From NCBI GenBank assembly GCA_035310015.1, contig DATGEO010000086.1:1-21026 (forward strand): DNA of 21,026 bases. Reading direction: 5' to 3'. The notes beneath the pieces were generated by a model, which made no database searches, had not been told where the DNA came from, and saw only the letters and a list, made by a program, of their open reading frames with translations. This stretch comes from DATGEO01 sp035310015 (GTDB lineage Bacteria > Chloroflexota > Dormibacteria > Dormibacterales > Dormibacteraceae). Made by a program: the position numbers and the translations under genes. This document shows positions 7,801 through 14,743 of this stretch, piece by piece; positions within the stretch are counted from its first letter, which is position 1, and every line of letters starts with the position of its first letter.

Positions 7801-8032
7801 GGCGGCGGCCGTCGGGCGACCATTCGGGAGAGTGATCGCGCCGCGGCCCGGCCGTCGCCTCGACCGCTTCAGGATCGAGGACGCGGCGAACGACGATGCG
7901 GCTGCGGTTGCTGCGCGACTCGCGGTCGGCCCATCCGACCTGATACGCGACACTCTCGCCGTCGGGACTCAGGCGGACGTGATCGACCCACCTGAAGTGG
8001 TAGATGTCTTCCGGCTTGAGCGGGGCGGTCAC
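4859..8032 (-). CDS. S9 prolyl-oligopeptidase-family peptidase fused to a C-terminal FHA domain
   Basis: A 1057-residue protein with three parts. Residues 1-380 are a TolB/WD-like beta-propeller, with repeated SPDG blades (LSPDG, WSPDG several times). Residues 400-655 are an S9C-type alpha/beta-hydrolase domain with nucleophile Ser516 in GGGSYGGY, acid Asp596 in CGEMD and His628 in ESHDLS. Residues 660-960 form a low-complexity Glu/Pro/Ala linker. Residues 965-1057 form a forkhead-associated domain with TIGR, DNDIVISDP, SGHH (the SxxH core), and DLGSTNGTLVNG. The usual S9 enzyme ends at about residue 660. The frame opens at 8062, but GTG at 8032 after GGGGGA matches the family N-terminus (PLKPEDIYHFRWV). 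No signal peptide or membrane segment is seen, so it is probably cytoplasmic. FHA domains bind phosphothreonine, which suggests recruitment to phosphorylated partners; no Ser/Thr kinase is encoded here. Confidence 0.93.
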   Translation of the reverse strand: MTAPLKPEDIYHFRWVDHVRLSPDGESVAYQVGWADRESRSNRSRIVVRRVLDPEAVEATAGPRRDHSPEWSPDGRRLAFVSKRGTADQVFVLELPGSEPVQVSAVAEGASSPAWSPDGTHVAFLGTVVGEPDGVVDDPRSPEGSDQIRRTPVARIARTLDYKHDGSGYVDGRHQHLFVASADGGGATQITDGAWDVGGFDWSPDGTRFVIVGNADENADLHRESHLYSVDFSGSMEKIFTGYDLSSPSWSPHGDRIAFVALASEEPGQLERLYVVPANGGEARCLTSGLDLAVGDALVTDMRAGHGMRLCWSRAGDRLYFTASGPGVTGIYSVDLDGNVRAEIGGERRIFDFDVAGPVIAFCASDPNNPGELHVVMRGAEARLTDLNPWLRDRYVAQPEEHSFTAPDGWVLQGWMLKPPGFDPTRAYPLVMEIHGGPHAEYGWAFFHELQILAGMGFLVFYMNPRGSDGYGEVFRRAVVRDWGGKDYTDLMTALDQLIQRTGFIDTARLGVGGGSYGGYMTNWIIGQTDRFAAAVSMRSISNLVSEYAQHDIVLWGRLELGPPPWPDSDELWRRSPIRYVSNVKTPLLLTCGEMDLRCAISQSEEMFGALRLLGKTVELVRFPEESHDLSRSGRPDRREERLRRIAAWYERFLGTQTSDRVAVPEPVAEAEPAQEPEAVAEPAPEPEPDQAAVLEADADAAALVSEPETEAGAETEAEPEPEQVEEPIFNPPVIEPEAVAEPEPEPVEAVAETQPPQPPPETVPAPEPEPVAPTVPPEPVPAMEPVADTTVPEPRPTEGVAETVVIEHPTQVVETLKAESKEPPAAEAAPAPAAAEPAPTWDQAPERPAVPAPTWEEPPPAPGTPAPTWDAPTAAPAAGAPTWDSPQPAPPEPPAAANPAVSTLIQWPSAPAGAEAGNGTASEAGGTEATSIMPAWSPPQGPATKETLALHALPQEGGEPPAKLSFETGPFAGRVVGVKEQSATIGRAGDNDIVISDPATSGHHGRIELRSDAYWISDLGSTNGTLVNGEPIIDKQLAHGDVISIGQNTVRFTVPG
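5155..6055 (-). repeat. Low-complexity Glu/Pro/Ala linker coding repeat in the peptidase-FHA gene
   Basis: About 300 residues of EPEP- and AEPE-type sequence (proximal two-thirds, strongly acidic) turn into a Pro/Ala part. That part carries four near-regular APTW[D/E] units within about 45 residues (around residues 839-884). The DNA is correspondingly repetitive. It is in frame and intact, so it is a disordered spacer, not a broken gene. Confidence 0.85.
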
Positions 8033-8130
8033 AGCGTCCCCCGATTTAAGCAGTAAAGACACCGGTGATGCGGCCGGCGTCGGGCCGCCGGTGGCACAGA
8101 ACGTACCGCGCGCCAGTAAAACAATGTGAA

Positions 8131-9642
8131 ATGACTCAGGTGGACCGGCGCCGCACAGCTATCTGGGGCTTTGGGTGGGGCGCTTTTGCGGGCCTGGTGC
8201 TGGTCGCGCTCATGTACGTCGCCAGCGCGCTGCTCGGTCTGCGACCTCTGCCCCAGGCGCTGAACGAGCCGCTCCTGTCGATCATGCCCGGGTTCGTGTT
8301 CGGGTTCCTCATCGACACGCTCCAGCACGCGGGCAAAGTGGTCGAGGAGATCGGCCTGATCATCGCGATGGTGATCGCGCTCGGAGTCCTCGGCGCCGCG
8401 TGGGCGGTGACGGCCCTGCGCTGGCGCTTCGCGCAATCGGCTCTCGTGTTCGCGGGCCTCGGCTTCCTGGTCGTGGTGCTCGTGCTGCTGCCCGTGGCAG
8501 GCGCGGGCTTTCTCGGCCTGAACGACGGTCCCACGACGCCTGCGGTGTGGGCCGCGCTCTTCGCGATCTGGGGCGTGATGCTGCGGCTGGGCGGGCTGCC
8601 CGCGGCTGCGTCCTCGGCCGCAGCGGATCCCGATCGCCGGCGCCTGCTGAGCGCGCTGCCGCTCGGTGTGGGCGCGGCCAGCCTTGCGCTGACAGGGCTG
8701 CTGCGCGTGCCCAACTGGTTCGCGGCGATCGCGAACCCGCCCGAGTCGGGGCTGCGCGGTCCGTCGCCCGCGATCACGCCGGTGGAGAACTTCTACGTCG
8801 TCTCCAAGAACTTCGCCGATCCCGTGGTCGACGGCCAGAGCTGGCGGCTCTCGATCGGCGGTCTCGTCGATCACCCGCGGCGGCTGTCGCTGATCGAGCT
8901 GCGCGGCCTGCCGAGTGTGACGCAGTACGTGACGCTCGAGTGCATCAGCAACGACGTCGGCGGCGATCTCATGAGCACCGGGAGCTTCACCGGCGTGCGC
9001 ATGACCGACCTGATCGCGATGGCGTCGCCGCGCAGCGGCGGCACGTGGGCGGCGTTTCGAGCGCAGGACGGCTACGCCGAGAGCCTTTCCCTGAGCACGA
9101 TCGACAGCGAGCCCGAGATCCTCGTCGCCTACGACCTGGTCGGCTCGCCCCTGCCGAATGCGCACGGCTATCCCGCGCGCGTGCTCATTCCCGGCCGGTA
9201 CGGCATGAAGGGGCCGAAGTGGCTGACCTCGATCGACATCGTCGGCCAGGAGAGCGGCGGCTACTGGGAGCAGCAGGGCTGGGACCACAACGCTGTCGTC
9301 AGGACCACCGCGCGTTTCGACGTGCCTCGCGACGCCGACATCGTGAAGCTGGGGCCGGTCCAGCTCAGCGGCGTCGCGTTCGCGGGCATCCGCGGGATCA
9401 GCAGGGTCGAGTACAGCACCGATGGAGGCGGCAGCTGGGCGGACGCGACGCTGACGCCGCCCCTGAGCCAGCTCACGTGGACGCTGTGGGGCGCGACGTG
9501 GACTCCCGGCGGCGAAGGGTCGTACAAGCTCGCGGTCCGCGCCACGGACGGCACCGGGGCGGTCCAGGCGTCGCTGGCGACGCCGAGCTTCCCCGGCGGC
9601 GCCGCCGGCTATCACACGATCAGGATCGACGTCTCGAAATAG
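8131..9642 (+). CDS. Membrane-anchored molybdopterin-dependent oxidoreductase, sulfite oxidase family
   Basis: A 503-residue protein. Residues 1-191 contain about six hydrophobic stretches (roughly 11-36, 48-63, 73-95, 102-122, 136-155, 172-191). A sulfite-oxidase-type Mo-cofactor domain then begins near residue 205, with the expected molybdenum-ligand cysteine at Cys271 in TLECISNDVGGD. PLPNAHGYPARVLIPGRYGMKGPKWL is a strong family block. The last 90 residues match the Ig-like Mo-oxidoreductase dimerisation domain (SRVEYSTDGGGSW). The likely role is oxidation or reduction of a small substrate outside the membrane; the substrate is not known. An internal DRRRLLSALP at about 168-177 looks like a remnant Tat-type motif before the last hydrophobic segment. 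ATG 8131 is preferred over the frame's first GTG (8065) because the hydrophobic segments follow at once. TAAAAC lies eight bases upstream, a weak leaderless-type box. Confidence 0.88.
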   Translation: MTQVDRRRTAIWGFGWGAFAGLVLVALMYVASALLGLRPLPQALNEPLLSIMPGFVFGFLIDTLQHAGKVVEEIGLIIAMVIALGVLGAAWAVTALRWRFAQSALVFAGLGFLVVVLVLLPVAGAGFLGLNDGPTTPAVWAALFAIWGVMLRLGGLPAAASSAAADPDRRRLLSALPLGVGAASLALTGLLRVPNWFAAIANPPESGLRGPSPAITPVENFYVVSKNFADPVVDGQSWRLSIGGLVDHPRRLSLIELRGLPSVTQYVTLECISNDVGGDLMSTGSFTGVRMTDLIAMASPRSGGTWAAFRAQDGYAESLSLSTIDSEPEILVAYDLVGSPLPNAHGYPARVLIPGRYGMKGPKWLTSIDIVGQESGGYWEQQGWDHNAVVRTTARFDVPRDADIVKLGPVQLSGVAFAGIRGISRVEYSTDGGGSWADATLTPPLSQLTWTLWGATWTPGGEGSYKLAVRATDGTGAVQASLATPSFPGGAAGYHTIRIDVSK

Positions 9643-9645
9643 TCG

Positions 9646-10251
9646 CTACCAGTGGCCGAAGTGGAACATGTCCTCGAACGCGCGACGGCGGCGCGTGAAC
9701 ACCGACCCGCTCGGCTTGTAGTCGGGAGACCGGTAGCCGAGGGCGATTACGCCCAAGAGCTTGCAGCCGGCGGGCACGCCGAGCTCCTTCATCACCTCCT
9801 CCTCCCCGCGCGTGATGCCGAAGTACCACGCGCCGAGTCCCTCGTCGACGGCGGCCATCAGGATGAGCAGGATCGCCATCGCCGTGTCGACCGTCCAGAA
9901 CGGCACCGGCCAGTTCTCTTCTCTGTCCATGCCGAACTCGATCTTGTCGGGCTGGCTGTAGCGCTCGAGATAGAGCCGCTTGTTCGCAAAGGGCAGGACG
10001 ATGCACGCCGGCGCGTGCGCCCGGTCACGGCCGGGATAGGACTCAGGGTCGGTCGGGTCGTCGGTCGTGCGGTAAAACCAGTCGAGCTCTTCCGGTTTCG
10101 TCAGCACGATGAAGTCGAAGCCCTGGCTGAAACCGCCCGACGGCGCGTGGCGTGCCACCTCCAGGACGCGCGCCAGCACGTCTTCCGGAATCGGCCTCTG
10201 CTCGAACTCGCGGACCATCCGGCGCCGCCGCACGACGTCGCGGAAATCCAC
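9646..10251 (-). CDS. Nitroreductase family FMN oxidoreductase
   Basis: A 201-residue flavoprotein of the nitroreductase fold. The N-terminal DVVRRRRMVREFEQRPIPEDVLARVLEVARHAPSG block is diagnostic: a basic RRR cluster that contacts FMN phosphate, then the helix ending in APSG. DTAMAILLILMAAVDEGLGAWYFG and LLGVIALGY are also typical. The substrate is unknown; family members reduce nitro groups, quinones or flavins with NAD(P)H. The start is GTG at 10251, with GGAG eleven bases upstream, nine bases after the VOC gene stop, which is doubled (TAGTAG). It is the last gene of the FixC operon and ends three bases from the convergent molybdoenzyme stop, leaving no room for a separate terminator. Confidence 0.88.
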   Translation of the reverse strand: MDFRDVVRRRRMVREFEQRPIPEDVLARVLEVARHAPSGGFSQGFDFIVLTKPEELDWFYRTTDDPTDPESYPGRDRAHAPACIVLPFANKRLYLERYSQPDKIEFGMDREENWPVPFWTVDTAMAILLILMAAVDEGLGAWYFGITRGEEEVMKELGVPAGCKLLGVIALGYRSPDYKPSGSVFTRRRRAFEDMFHFGHW

Positions 10252-10259
10252 CGCCGCTA

Positions 10260-10709
10260 CTACTCCATCCTGGCCAGCATGCCGACCGCGAACATGAACC
10301 CGTCGCGGTCTTCCAGCCGGCACTCCCTCCAGCCGTGGGGGTAGGTGGTCGCCGCCGCGTTGACGGTGTAGCCGCCGGCGCGAGCGCGAGCCTCGACGCC
10401 GTCCGGGTCCAGGCCCAGGATCCGGATCTCGGCGCCGGTGCCGCGCCGGCCCGGGGCCTGGAGACGGGCGGTCTCGAGCGCCGAATGATCGAGGGTGTGA
10501 TCGGCGTGGAGCATCATCCGCCAGCCGCTCGCGCTCTCGAGCGCCGCGAAATCGGCGTCGCTGTACAGCAGCGTGAGCTGCAGGACATCGGTGTAGAAGG
10601 GCAGCGACTCCGCCACGTCGGGGACGATGAGGTTCAACGACAGCGGGCCCAACGTCGCGGCGAACTCGCGGGCCGGCATCCACGGATCCGACGTGCGAAG
10701 CCGCGTCAC
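10260..10709 (-). CDS. VOC-superfamily (glyoxalase/bleomycin-resistance/dioxygenase-like) protein
   Basis: A 149-residue protein with one pair of VOC modules: LSLNLIVPDVAESLPFYTDVLQLTLLYSD at residues 24-52, and the second half beginning near AEIRILGLDPDGVEARARAGG and ending in EDRDGFMFAVGMLARME. The first half lacks the N-terminal metal-ligand histidine found in the epimerase at 1082, so a metal-dependent activity is uncertain. It may be a binding protein or a divergent lyase or dioxygenase. The GTG start overlaps the hydrolase stop in GTGA, so translation is coupled. The function is not assignable; the context links it to the FixC-like flavoprotein, hydrolase and nitroreductase. Confidence 0.8.
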   Translation of the reverse strand: MTRLRTSDPWMPAREFAATLGPLSLNLIVPDVAESLPFYTDVLQLTLLYSDADFAALESASGWRMMLHADHTLDHSALETARLQAPGRRGTGAEIRILGLDPDGVEARARAGGYTVNAAATTYPHGWRECRLEDRDGFMFAVGMLARME

Positions 10710-11608
10710 GCCCGGCTCAACAACTCTTCGACGATCTCCCGTTCGTGAACGACCGACGCGAAGTGGCCCTCGTCGTGCCAGACTCGAAGATCGACCCGCG
10801 GTATCCGCGATGCCGCTCTTCGCGCCGCCGTGAGCGGTGCGTTCTTGTCATCGTCGCCATGCCACCAAGCGACCCCAGCCTCGATGGCCGCGGGATCGAA
10901 GTCCCAGTCGCGATGAAGCGCCATCGACTCGTCGGTCCATCCCTCGGCGCCCGGCTTCAACGCCTCGGTGGTGCTGGCCCGCGTGACGCGCCGCCAATCC
11001 GGGTCATTCATGATCGCGCGGTCCTTCAAGGGCGCATCGCTCAGCACGCCGGCCATGCCCTCCTCGCCAAGGATCCGCTCGCGCACCCGCGCGAGCAGCT
11101 CGTACAGGTTCTGCCAGCCCTTGGCCGCGGCGGCATGACCCTCGGCATTCACGCCGACGAGTTTCGCGATCTCTTCTTCGACCAATGGCGCCGCACCAAC
11201 GACCACAGAGACCGCGGATACGCGCTCCGGGTGACACGCGGCCATCGCCAGCGCATGCGGTCCGCCGCCGCTTCCGCCCATGACCGGCACGCGGTCCAGG
11301 CCGTGAGCATCCAAAAGCGCGGCCAGGTCGTCGGCGAACTGCGCGATGCCCCGGCCGGGAAGTCGCGTGGACTGCCCATAGCCCGGGCGATCGGCCATGA
11401 GAAAGCGCACTCCGAGACTGCGCTGGACGCGTGTGTCCGGGTGGCGGCCAAGCCGCGAGCCGGGTGTGCCCTGGAGGCGAAGGACCGGCCTCGCGCCCGC
11501 AGGCCCCCACCATCTCCAAGCGAGCGTTCGGCCGTCAGGCAGAAGGAGCACACCGTCCTCGAACTCCAGGCCGTCGTCGATCCCCGCCTGCGCGTTCGCG
11601 AGCTTCAC
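10706..11608 (-). CDS. Alpha/beta-fold hydrolase
   Basis: A 300-residue hydrolase. Visible elements are the oxyanion region LRLQGTPGSRLGRHP near residues 43-57, DRPGYGQST, and the nucleophile elbow GGSGGGPHALA. A GDDDKNAPL acid region and the C-terminal catalytic His in WHDEGHFASV follow. It resembles small-molecule hydrolases (esterases, peptidase-like TAP enzymes). The substrate is not predictable. The GTG start overlaps the FixC stop (GTGA) and its own stop overlaps the VOC start (GTGA), placing it firmly inside one operon. No signal peptide is present, so it is cytoplasmic. Confidence 0.88.
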   Translation of the reverse strand: MKLANAQAGIDDGLEFEDGVLLLPDGRTLAWRWWGPAGARPVLRLQGTPGSRLGRHPDTRVQRSLGVRFLMADRPGYGQSTRLPGRGIAQFADDLAALLDAHGLDRVPVMGGSGGGPHALAMAACHPERVSAVSVVVGAAPLVEEEIAKLVGVNAEGHAAAAKGWQNLYELLARVRERILGEEGMAGVLSDAPLKDRAIMNDPDWRRVTRASTTEALKPGAEGWTDESMALHRDWDFDPAAIEAGVAWWHGDDDKNAPLTAARRAASRIPRVDLRVWHDEGHFASVVHEREIVEELLSRA

Positions 11609-12918
11609 TTCATCGCCCAGAGGGCTTTGAAGCTGTCCCACCCCATCCTGAACATGCCCTCCTTGCGCAGCATCTTCAGGATCTTCGACTGCTTGTCCCA
11701 TTTCGACGTGCCGTCGACGCGGAAGAACTCGTCGAGCGCGCGGTCCGCCACCTGCGGATACTTCGTGAGCAGCTGCGGGTTGTGCTCGAGCAGCGGCACG
11801 GCCTTGTCGTACTTCTTCATGTCGGCCATCACCCACGAGGCGTCGAGCAGACCGCGGTACTCGGCCAGGCGCCGCTCGGAGAAGTCCTCGCGCTCCTTGC
11901 ACCTGATGACCGTATCCGCGGCCAGCTTGCCCGACCACATCGCCAGGTTCGAGCCCTCGCGATGCACCGGGTTGGACAGCATGGCCGCGTCGCCACAGAC
12001 GAGATAGCCCGGCCCGTAGACCTTCGGGATGCCGCGGTAGCCGCCTTCCGGGATCAGGTGTCCCAGGTACTCGACGGTCTCCGCTCCGCGCAGCAGCGGC
12101 TTCACGGCCGGATGGTTCTTGAAGTGCTCGAGCAGGTCGTTCGGGCTGCGGAGCGTCGTGTTGAACTCGCTCAGCAGCGCGCCACCGCCGACCGAGAGCG
12201 TGTCCTTGTTGGTGTAGATGAACATGAACCCCGACATGCCCATCGTCGAGTCGCCAAAGCACTCGATGGTGCAGCCCTCGCCCGCCTCGCAGTTGAAGCG
12301 CTCCTCGATGAGGCCAGGCTCGAGCTGCATGATCTCCTTGGCGGCCATCGCGACCTCGTCGGCGCGCAGCTTGCGGCGGAGCGGCCGGCCGTCGACCATG
12401 GTCTTCTCCAGCAGGCCCGAGCCGAGCCCGATGCCTTCGCAGACGACGACGACGTCGGCCATCAGGTCATCGCCGCGGCCGGTCGCGACGCCGACGACGC
12501 GGTTGTTCTTCACGATCAGGCGGTCGACCACCGTCTCGGGCACGACCATCGCGCCGGCCTTCTCCGCCTGCTCCGCGAACCAGGCGTCGAAGCGGGCGCG
12601 CAGCACCGAGTACGAGTGCGGGTGCTCACGGTTGCGGAGGTTCTTGTAGTCGAGCCCGATCGCGGCCTCGGGCGTCATCATCCAGCGCCTCTCCTCGATG
12701 ATCGGCCGCTCGAGCGGCGCCTGCTTCCAGACGTCGCCTACGATCTCCTCGAGATAGTGGTTGTAGAGGATGCCGCCCATGACGTTCTTGGCTCCCGGCT
12801 TGGCGCCGCGCTCGAGCAGCGCGACCTCGAGACCGGCCTTGGCCATCGTGTAAGCCGCCGCGCTTCCGGCCGGCCCGGCGCCCACGACGACCGCGTCGAA
12901 CTTCTCCTCGTCCGCCAC
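11605..12918 (-). CDS. FixC-like / geranylgeranyl-reductase-family FAD-dependent oxidoreductase
   Basis: A 437-residue flavoprotein. The N-terminal dinucleotide motif is GAGPAGSAAA (from residue 13), followed by LLERGAKPGAKNVMGGILY, typical of FixC and ETF-quinone oxidoreductases. VCEGIGLGSGLLEK sits in the middle, and YLVCGDAAMLSNPVHREGSNLAMWSG is the second FAD block. In nitrogen-fixing and other systems FixC works with FixA/FixB (an ETF) and the ferredoxin FixX to pass electrons to quinone. None of those partners is encoded in this window, and a hydrolase sits where fixX is commonly found. The related geranylgeranyl reductases are an alternative. The start is taken as GTG 12918: TACGAT lies eight bases upstream with no ribosome site, so it is probably leaderless. 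Confidence 0.88.
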   Translation of the reverse strand: MADEEKFDAVVVGAGPAGSAAAYTMAKAGLEVALLERGAKPGAKNVMGGILYNHYLEEIVGDVWKQAPLERPIIEERRWMMTPEAAIGLDYKNLRNREHPHSYSVLRARFDAWFAEQAEKAGAMVVPETVVDRLIVKNNRVVGVATGRGDDLMADVVVVCEGIGLGSGLLEKTMVDGRPLRRKLRADEVAMAAKEIMQLEPGLIEERFNCEAGEGCTIECFGDSTMGMSGFMFIYTNKDTLSVGGGALLSEFNTTLRSPNDLLEHFKNHPAVKPLLRGAETVEYLGHLIPEGGYRGIPKVYGPGYLVCGDAAMLSNPVHREGSNLAMWSGKLAADTVIRCKEREDFSERRLAEYRGLLDASWVMADMKKYDKAVPLLEHNPQLLTKYPQVADRALDEFFRVDGTSKWDKQSKILKMLRKEGMFRMGWDSFKALWAMK

Positions 12919-12926
12919 TGCCGGAA

Positions 12927-12936
12927 ATCGTAAGGC
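12927..12936. promoter_or_regulatory. Back-to-back -10 boxes for FixC-like gene (minus) and coaE (plus)
   Basis: On the minus strand TACGAT (12932 to 12927) lies eight bases before the GTG of the flavoprotein. On the plus strand TAAGGC (12931-12936) lies six bases before the coaE ATG. They share the central TA. The minus box fits TANNNT; the plus one lacks the final T and is weak. Confidence 0.4.
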
Positions 12937-12942
12937 GGTCGG

Positions 12943-13536
12943 ATGAAGCTCATCGGCTTGACCGGGGGCGTCGGCTCGGGAAAGTCGACCGTGGCCGCGA
13001 TCCTGCGCCATCTCGGTGCGGTCATCGTCGACGCCGACGAGGCCGCGCACGCGGTCTACGAGCCCGGGACGCCGGGCTTCGACGCGGTGGTGGCCGAGTT
13101 CGGTCCGGAGTACGTGCGTGACGGCCGGATCGACCGCGGCGGCCTGGGCCGGCTGGTGTTCGACGACGAGGCCGCGCGCGCCCGGCTCAACGCCATCGTC
13201 CATCCGCTCGTGCGCGAATGGATGGCGGAAAGGACTCGAGATGCCTTCGAGCAGGGCGCGGAGATCGTGGTCCAGGACGTGCCGCTGCTCTACGAGAACG
13301 GCCTCGAGGACCTGTTCTCGAGCATCGTGCTGGTCTACGCGCCTCCCGACGTGCAGCTGCGGCGGCTGGTCGGCGAGCGCGGGCTGCCCGAGGATCGCGC
13401 CCGGGCGATGATCGCCGCGCAGATGCCGATCGACGAGAAGAGGCGGCGCGCCCATCACGTCATCGACAACGCCGGCACGCGCGACGAGACCCGCCGCCAG
13501 GTCGAGGAGATGTGGGCGCAGATGAGCGGCCGCTAA
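12943..13536 (+). CDS. coaE: Dephospho-CoA kinase
   Basis: A 197-residue kinase for the last step of coenzyme A synthesis, phosphorylating the 3'-hydroxyl of dephospho-CoA with ATP. The P-loop GGVGSGKS occupies residues 8-15. VDADEAAHAVYEPG follows near residue 28, with the LNAIVHPLVREWM block and QDVPLLYENGLEDLFSSIVLVYAP, all standard CoaE features. The C-terminal region holds DEKRRRAHHVIDNAG. Length is normal for the family. There is no ribosome site; the start follows a weak TAAGGC box. The stop overlaps that of the convergent AMACR-like gene by four bases (CTAA). Confidence 0.96.
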   Translation: MKLIGLTGGVGSGKSTVAAILRHLGAVIVDADEAAHAVYEPGTPGFDAVVAEFGPEYVRDGRIDRGGLGRLVFDDEAARARLNAIVHPLVREWMAERTRDAFEQGAEIVVQDVPLLYENGLEDLFSSIVLVYAPPDVQLRRLVGERGLPEDRARAMIAAQMPIDEKRRRAHHVIDNAGTRDETRRQVEEMWAQMSGR

Positions 13537-14684
13537 GAAGTAATCCCGGCCTGCTTCAGCTCCTCGAAACGCGCCGCGTCCACGCCGACCTCCGCCAGCA
13601 CCTCGGCCGAATGCTGTCCAAGCCGCGGCGGGTCAAGCCGCCTCCAGCCCTCGTCGAAAACCACGGCCGGCCGCACCTCCACGCCGGTCGAACGCGCCTC
13701 GACCAGCCGGCGAGCGGCCACCTGCGGATGGCCGGCGACCTCGGCCAGGTCGAGGACCGGTTCGCAGCACGCGTCGAGGTCGGCGAGCGCCGACGCCCAT
13801 TCGTCCCGCGTGCGCCGCAGGAAGATCGCTTCGAGCTCGCGATGCACGCCCGCCTGCTCGTCGCCTTCCGAGAACTGCAGCCCGACGAGCTCCGGCTTGC
13901 CCAGCGCAACGCACAGCGCGCCCCAGAACTTCGGCTCGAGCGCGCCGACGCTGAAGTGGCGACCGTCGGAGCACGTGTACACGCGGTAGCACGCGTAGCG
14001 GCCGCTGAGGCGCTGCGCTCCCCGCTCCACCTGCTCGCCCGCGCCGGCCTGAGCCAACGGCAGCGCGAGCCATGTGACCGCGCCGTCGAGCATCGAGACG
14101 TCGAGCCGGCGGCCTTCACCTCCACGCTCGACGTCGACGAGCGCCGCCAGGACAGCGACCGCCGCCTGCAGCCCTCCGCCGCCGAGGTCGGCGACCTGGA
14201 CCGAAAGCGGAACGGGAGCGCCATCGCCCGGGCCGTTCAGTCCCAGGACTCCCGCCGCGGCGGTGTAGTTGAGGTCGTGGCCCGCACGCAGCGCGAAGGG
14301 ACCGTCCTGGCCGTAACCGGTGATGGAGCACATCACGAGGTTGCGATTGCGCGCGTGCAGGACGTCCCAGCCGAGGCCGAGACGATCCATGACACCCGGC
14401 CGGTTGCTTTCCACCAGCACGGCAGACGCGGCGGCGAGCGCGAGCAGCAGCTCGCGTCCCTCATCCGATTTGAGGTTCAGCGTGAGACTTCGCTTGTTGC
14501 GATTCAAAGCGTTGAAAAGAGCGCTCTGACCGTCTACGAGCGGTGGTGTCCAGCGCATGTAGTCGCCCCCGTCGGGCGGCTCCACCTTGATGACGTCCGC
14601 CCCCATGTCGGCCAGCTGCACCGTGCAGAAGGCGCCGGGAAGCAGGCGGGTCAGGTCGAGAACTCGTATTCCGGCTAGGGCCAT
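13533..14684 (-). CDS. CaiB/BaiF CoA-transferase family enzyme, probably alpha-methylacyl-CoA racemase
   Basis: A 383-residue member of the class III CoA-transferase fold. Several features point to the racemase branch (AMACR): RAGHDLNYTAAAGVLGLNG with the catalytic-type His in GHD, VQVADLGGGGLQAA with its Asp, and HFSVGALEPKFW with the Glu. All three positions are used in AMACR catalysis. LPGAFCTVQLADMGADVIKVE at the N-terminus is general for the family. AMACR inverts the alpha-methyl stereocentre of branched acyl-CoA, fitting the nearby lipid genes. A true CoA transferase is the alternative. ATG 14684 is chosen over the upstream TTG 14693 because TAGTTT lies seven bases before it, as in the other leaderless genes here, and that box overlaps the TTG. 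Confidence 0.87.
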   Translation of the reverse strand: MALAGIRVLDLTRLLPGAFCTVQLADMGADVIKVEPPDGGDYMRWTPPLVDGQSALFNALNRNKRSLTLNLKSDEGRELLLALAAASAVLVESNRPGVMDRLGLGWDVLHARNRNLVMCSITGYGQDGPFALRAGHDLNYTAAAGVLGLNGPGDGAPVPLSVQVADLGGGGLQAAVAVLAALVDVERGGEGRRLDVSMLDGAVTWLALPLAQAGAGEQVERGAQRLSGRYACYRVYTCSDGRHFSVGALEPKFWGALCVALGKPELVGLQFSEGDEQAGVHRELEAIFLRRTRDEWASALADLDACCEPVLDLAEVAGHPQVAARRLVEARSTGVEVRPAVVFDEGWRRLDPPRLGQHSAEVLAEVGVDAARFEELKQAGITS

Positions 14685-14691
14685 CGCACGC

Positions 14692-14697
14692 AAACTA
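14692..14697 (-). promoter_or_regulatory. -10 box TAGTTT of the leaderless racemase gene
   Basis: TAGTTT on the minus strand is seven bases before ATG 14684, with no ribosome-binding site between. A start at TTG 14693 would lie inside this box. Confidence 0.45.
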
Positions 14698-14734
14698 GCT
14701 CATCTGTAGGACACAAATTCGAAGTCGCGTGCGT

Positions 14735-14740
14735 TAATAC
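14735..14740 (+). promoter_or_regulatory. Candidate -10 box TAATAC upstream of the 14744 gene
   Basis: TAATAC is AT-rich against a GC-rich background but ends only three bases before ATG 14744. If it is the true -10, transcription would begin inside the annotated start, and ATG 14765 (weak AGG about seven bases upstream) would be the real start. Confidence 0.35.
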
Positions 14741-14743
14741 AGC

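Noticed and set aside
8175..9698. Long alternative plus frame over the molybdoenzyme
   Set aside because: The product is an Arg/Ala-rich string with no motif. The other plus frame carries the Mo-cofactor Cys and family blocks.
14684..14693. TTG 14693 as the racemase start
   Set aside because: It falls within the TAGTTT -10 box. ATG 14684 has the same seven-base spacing as other leaderless starts here.
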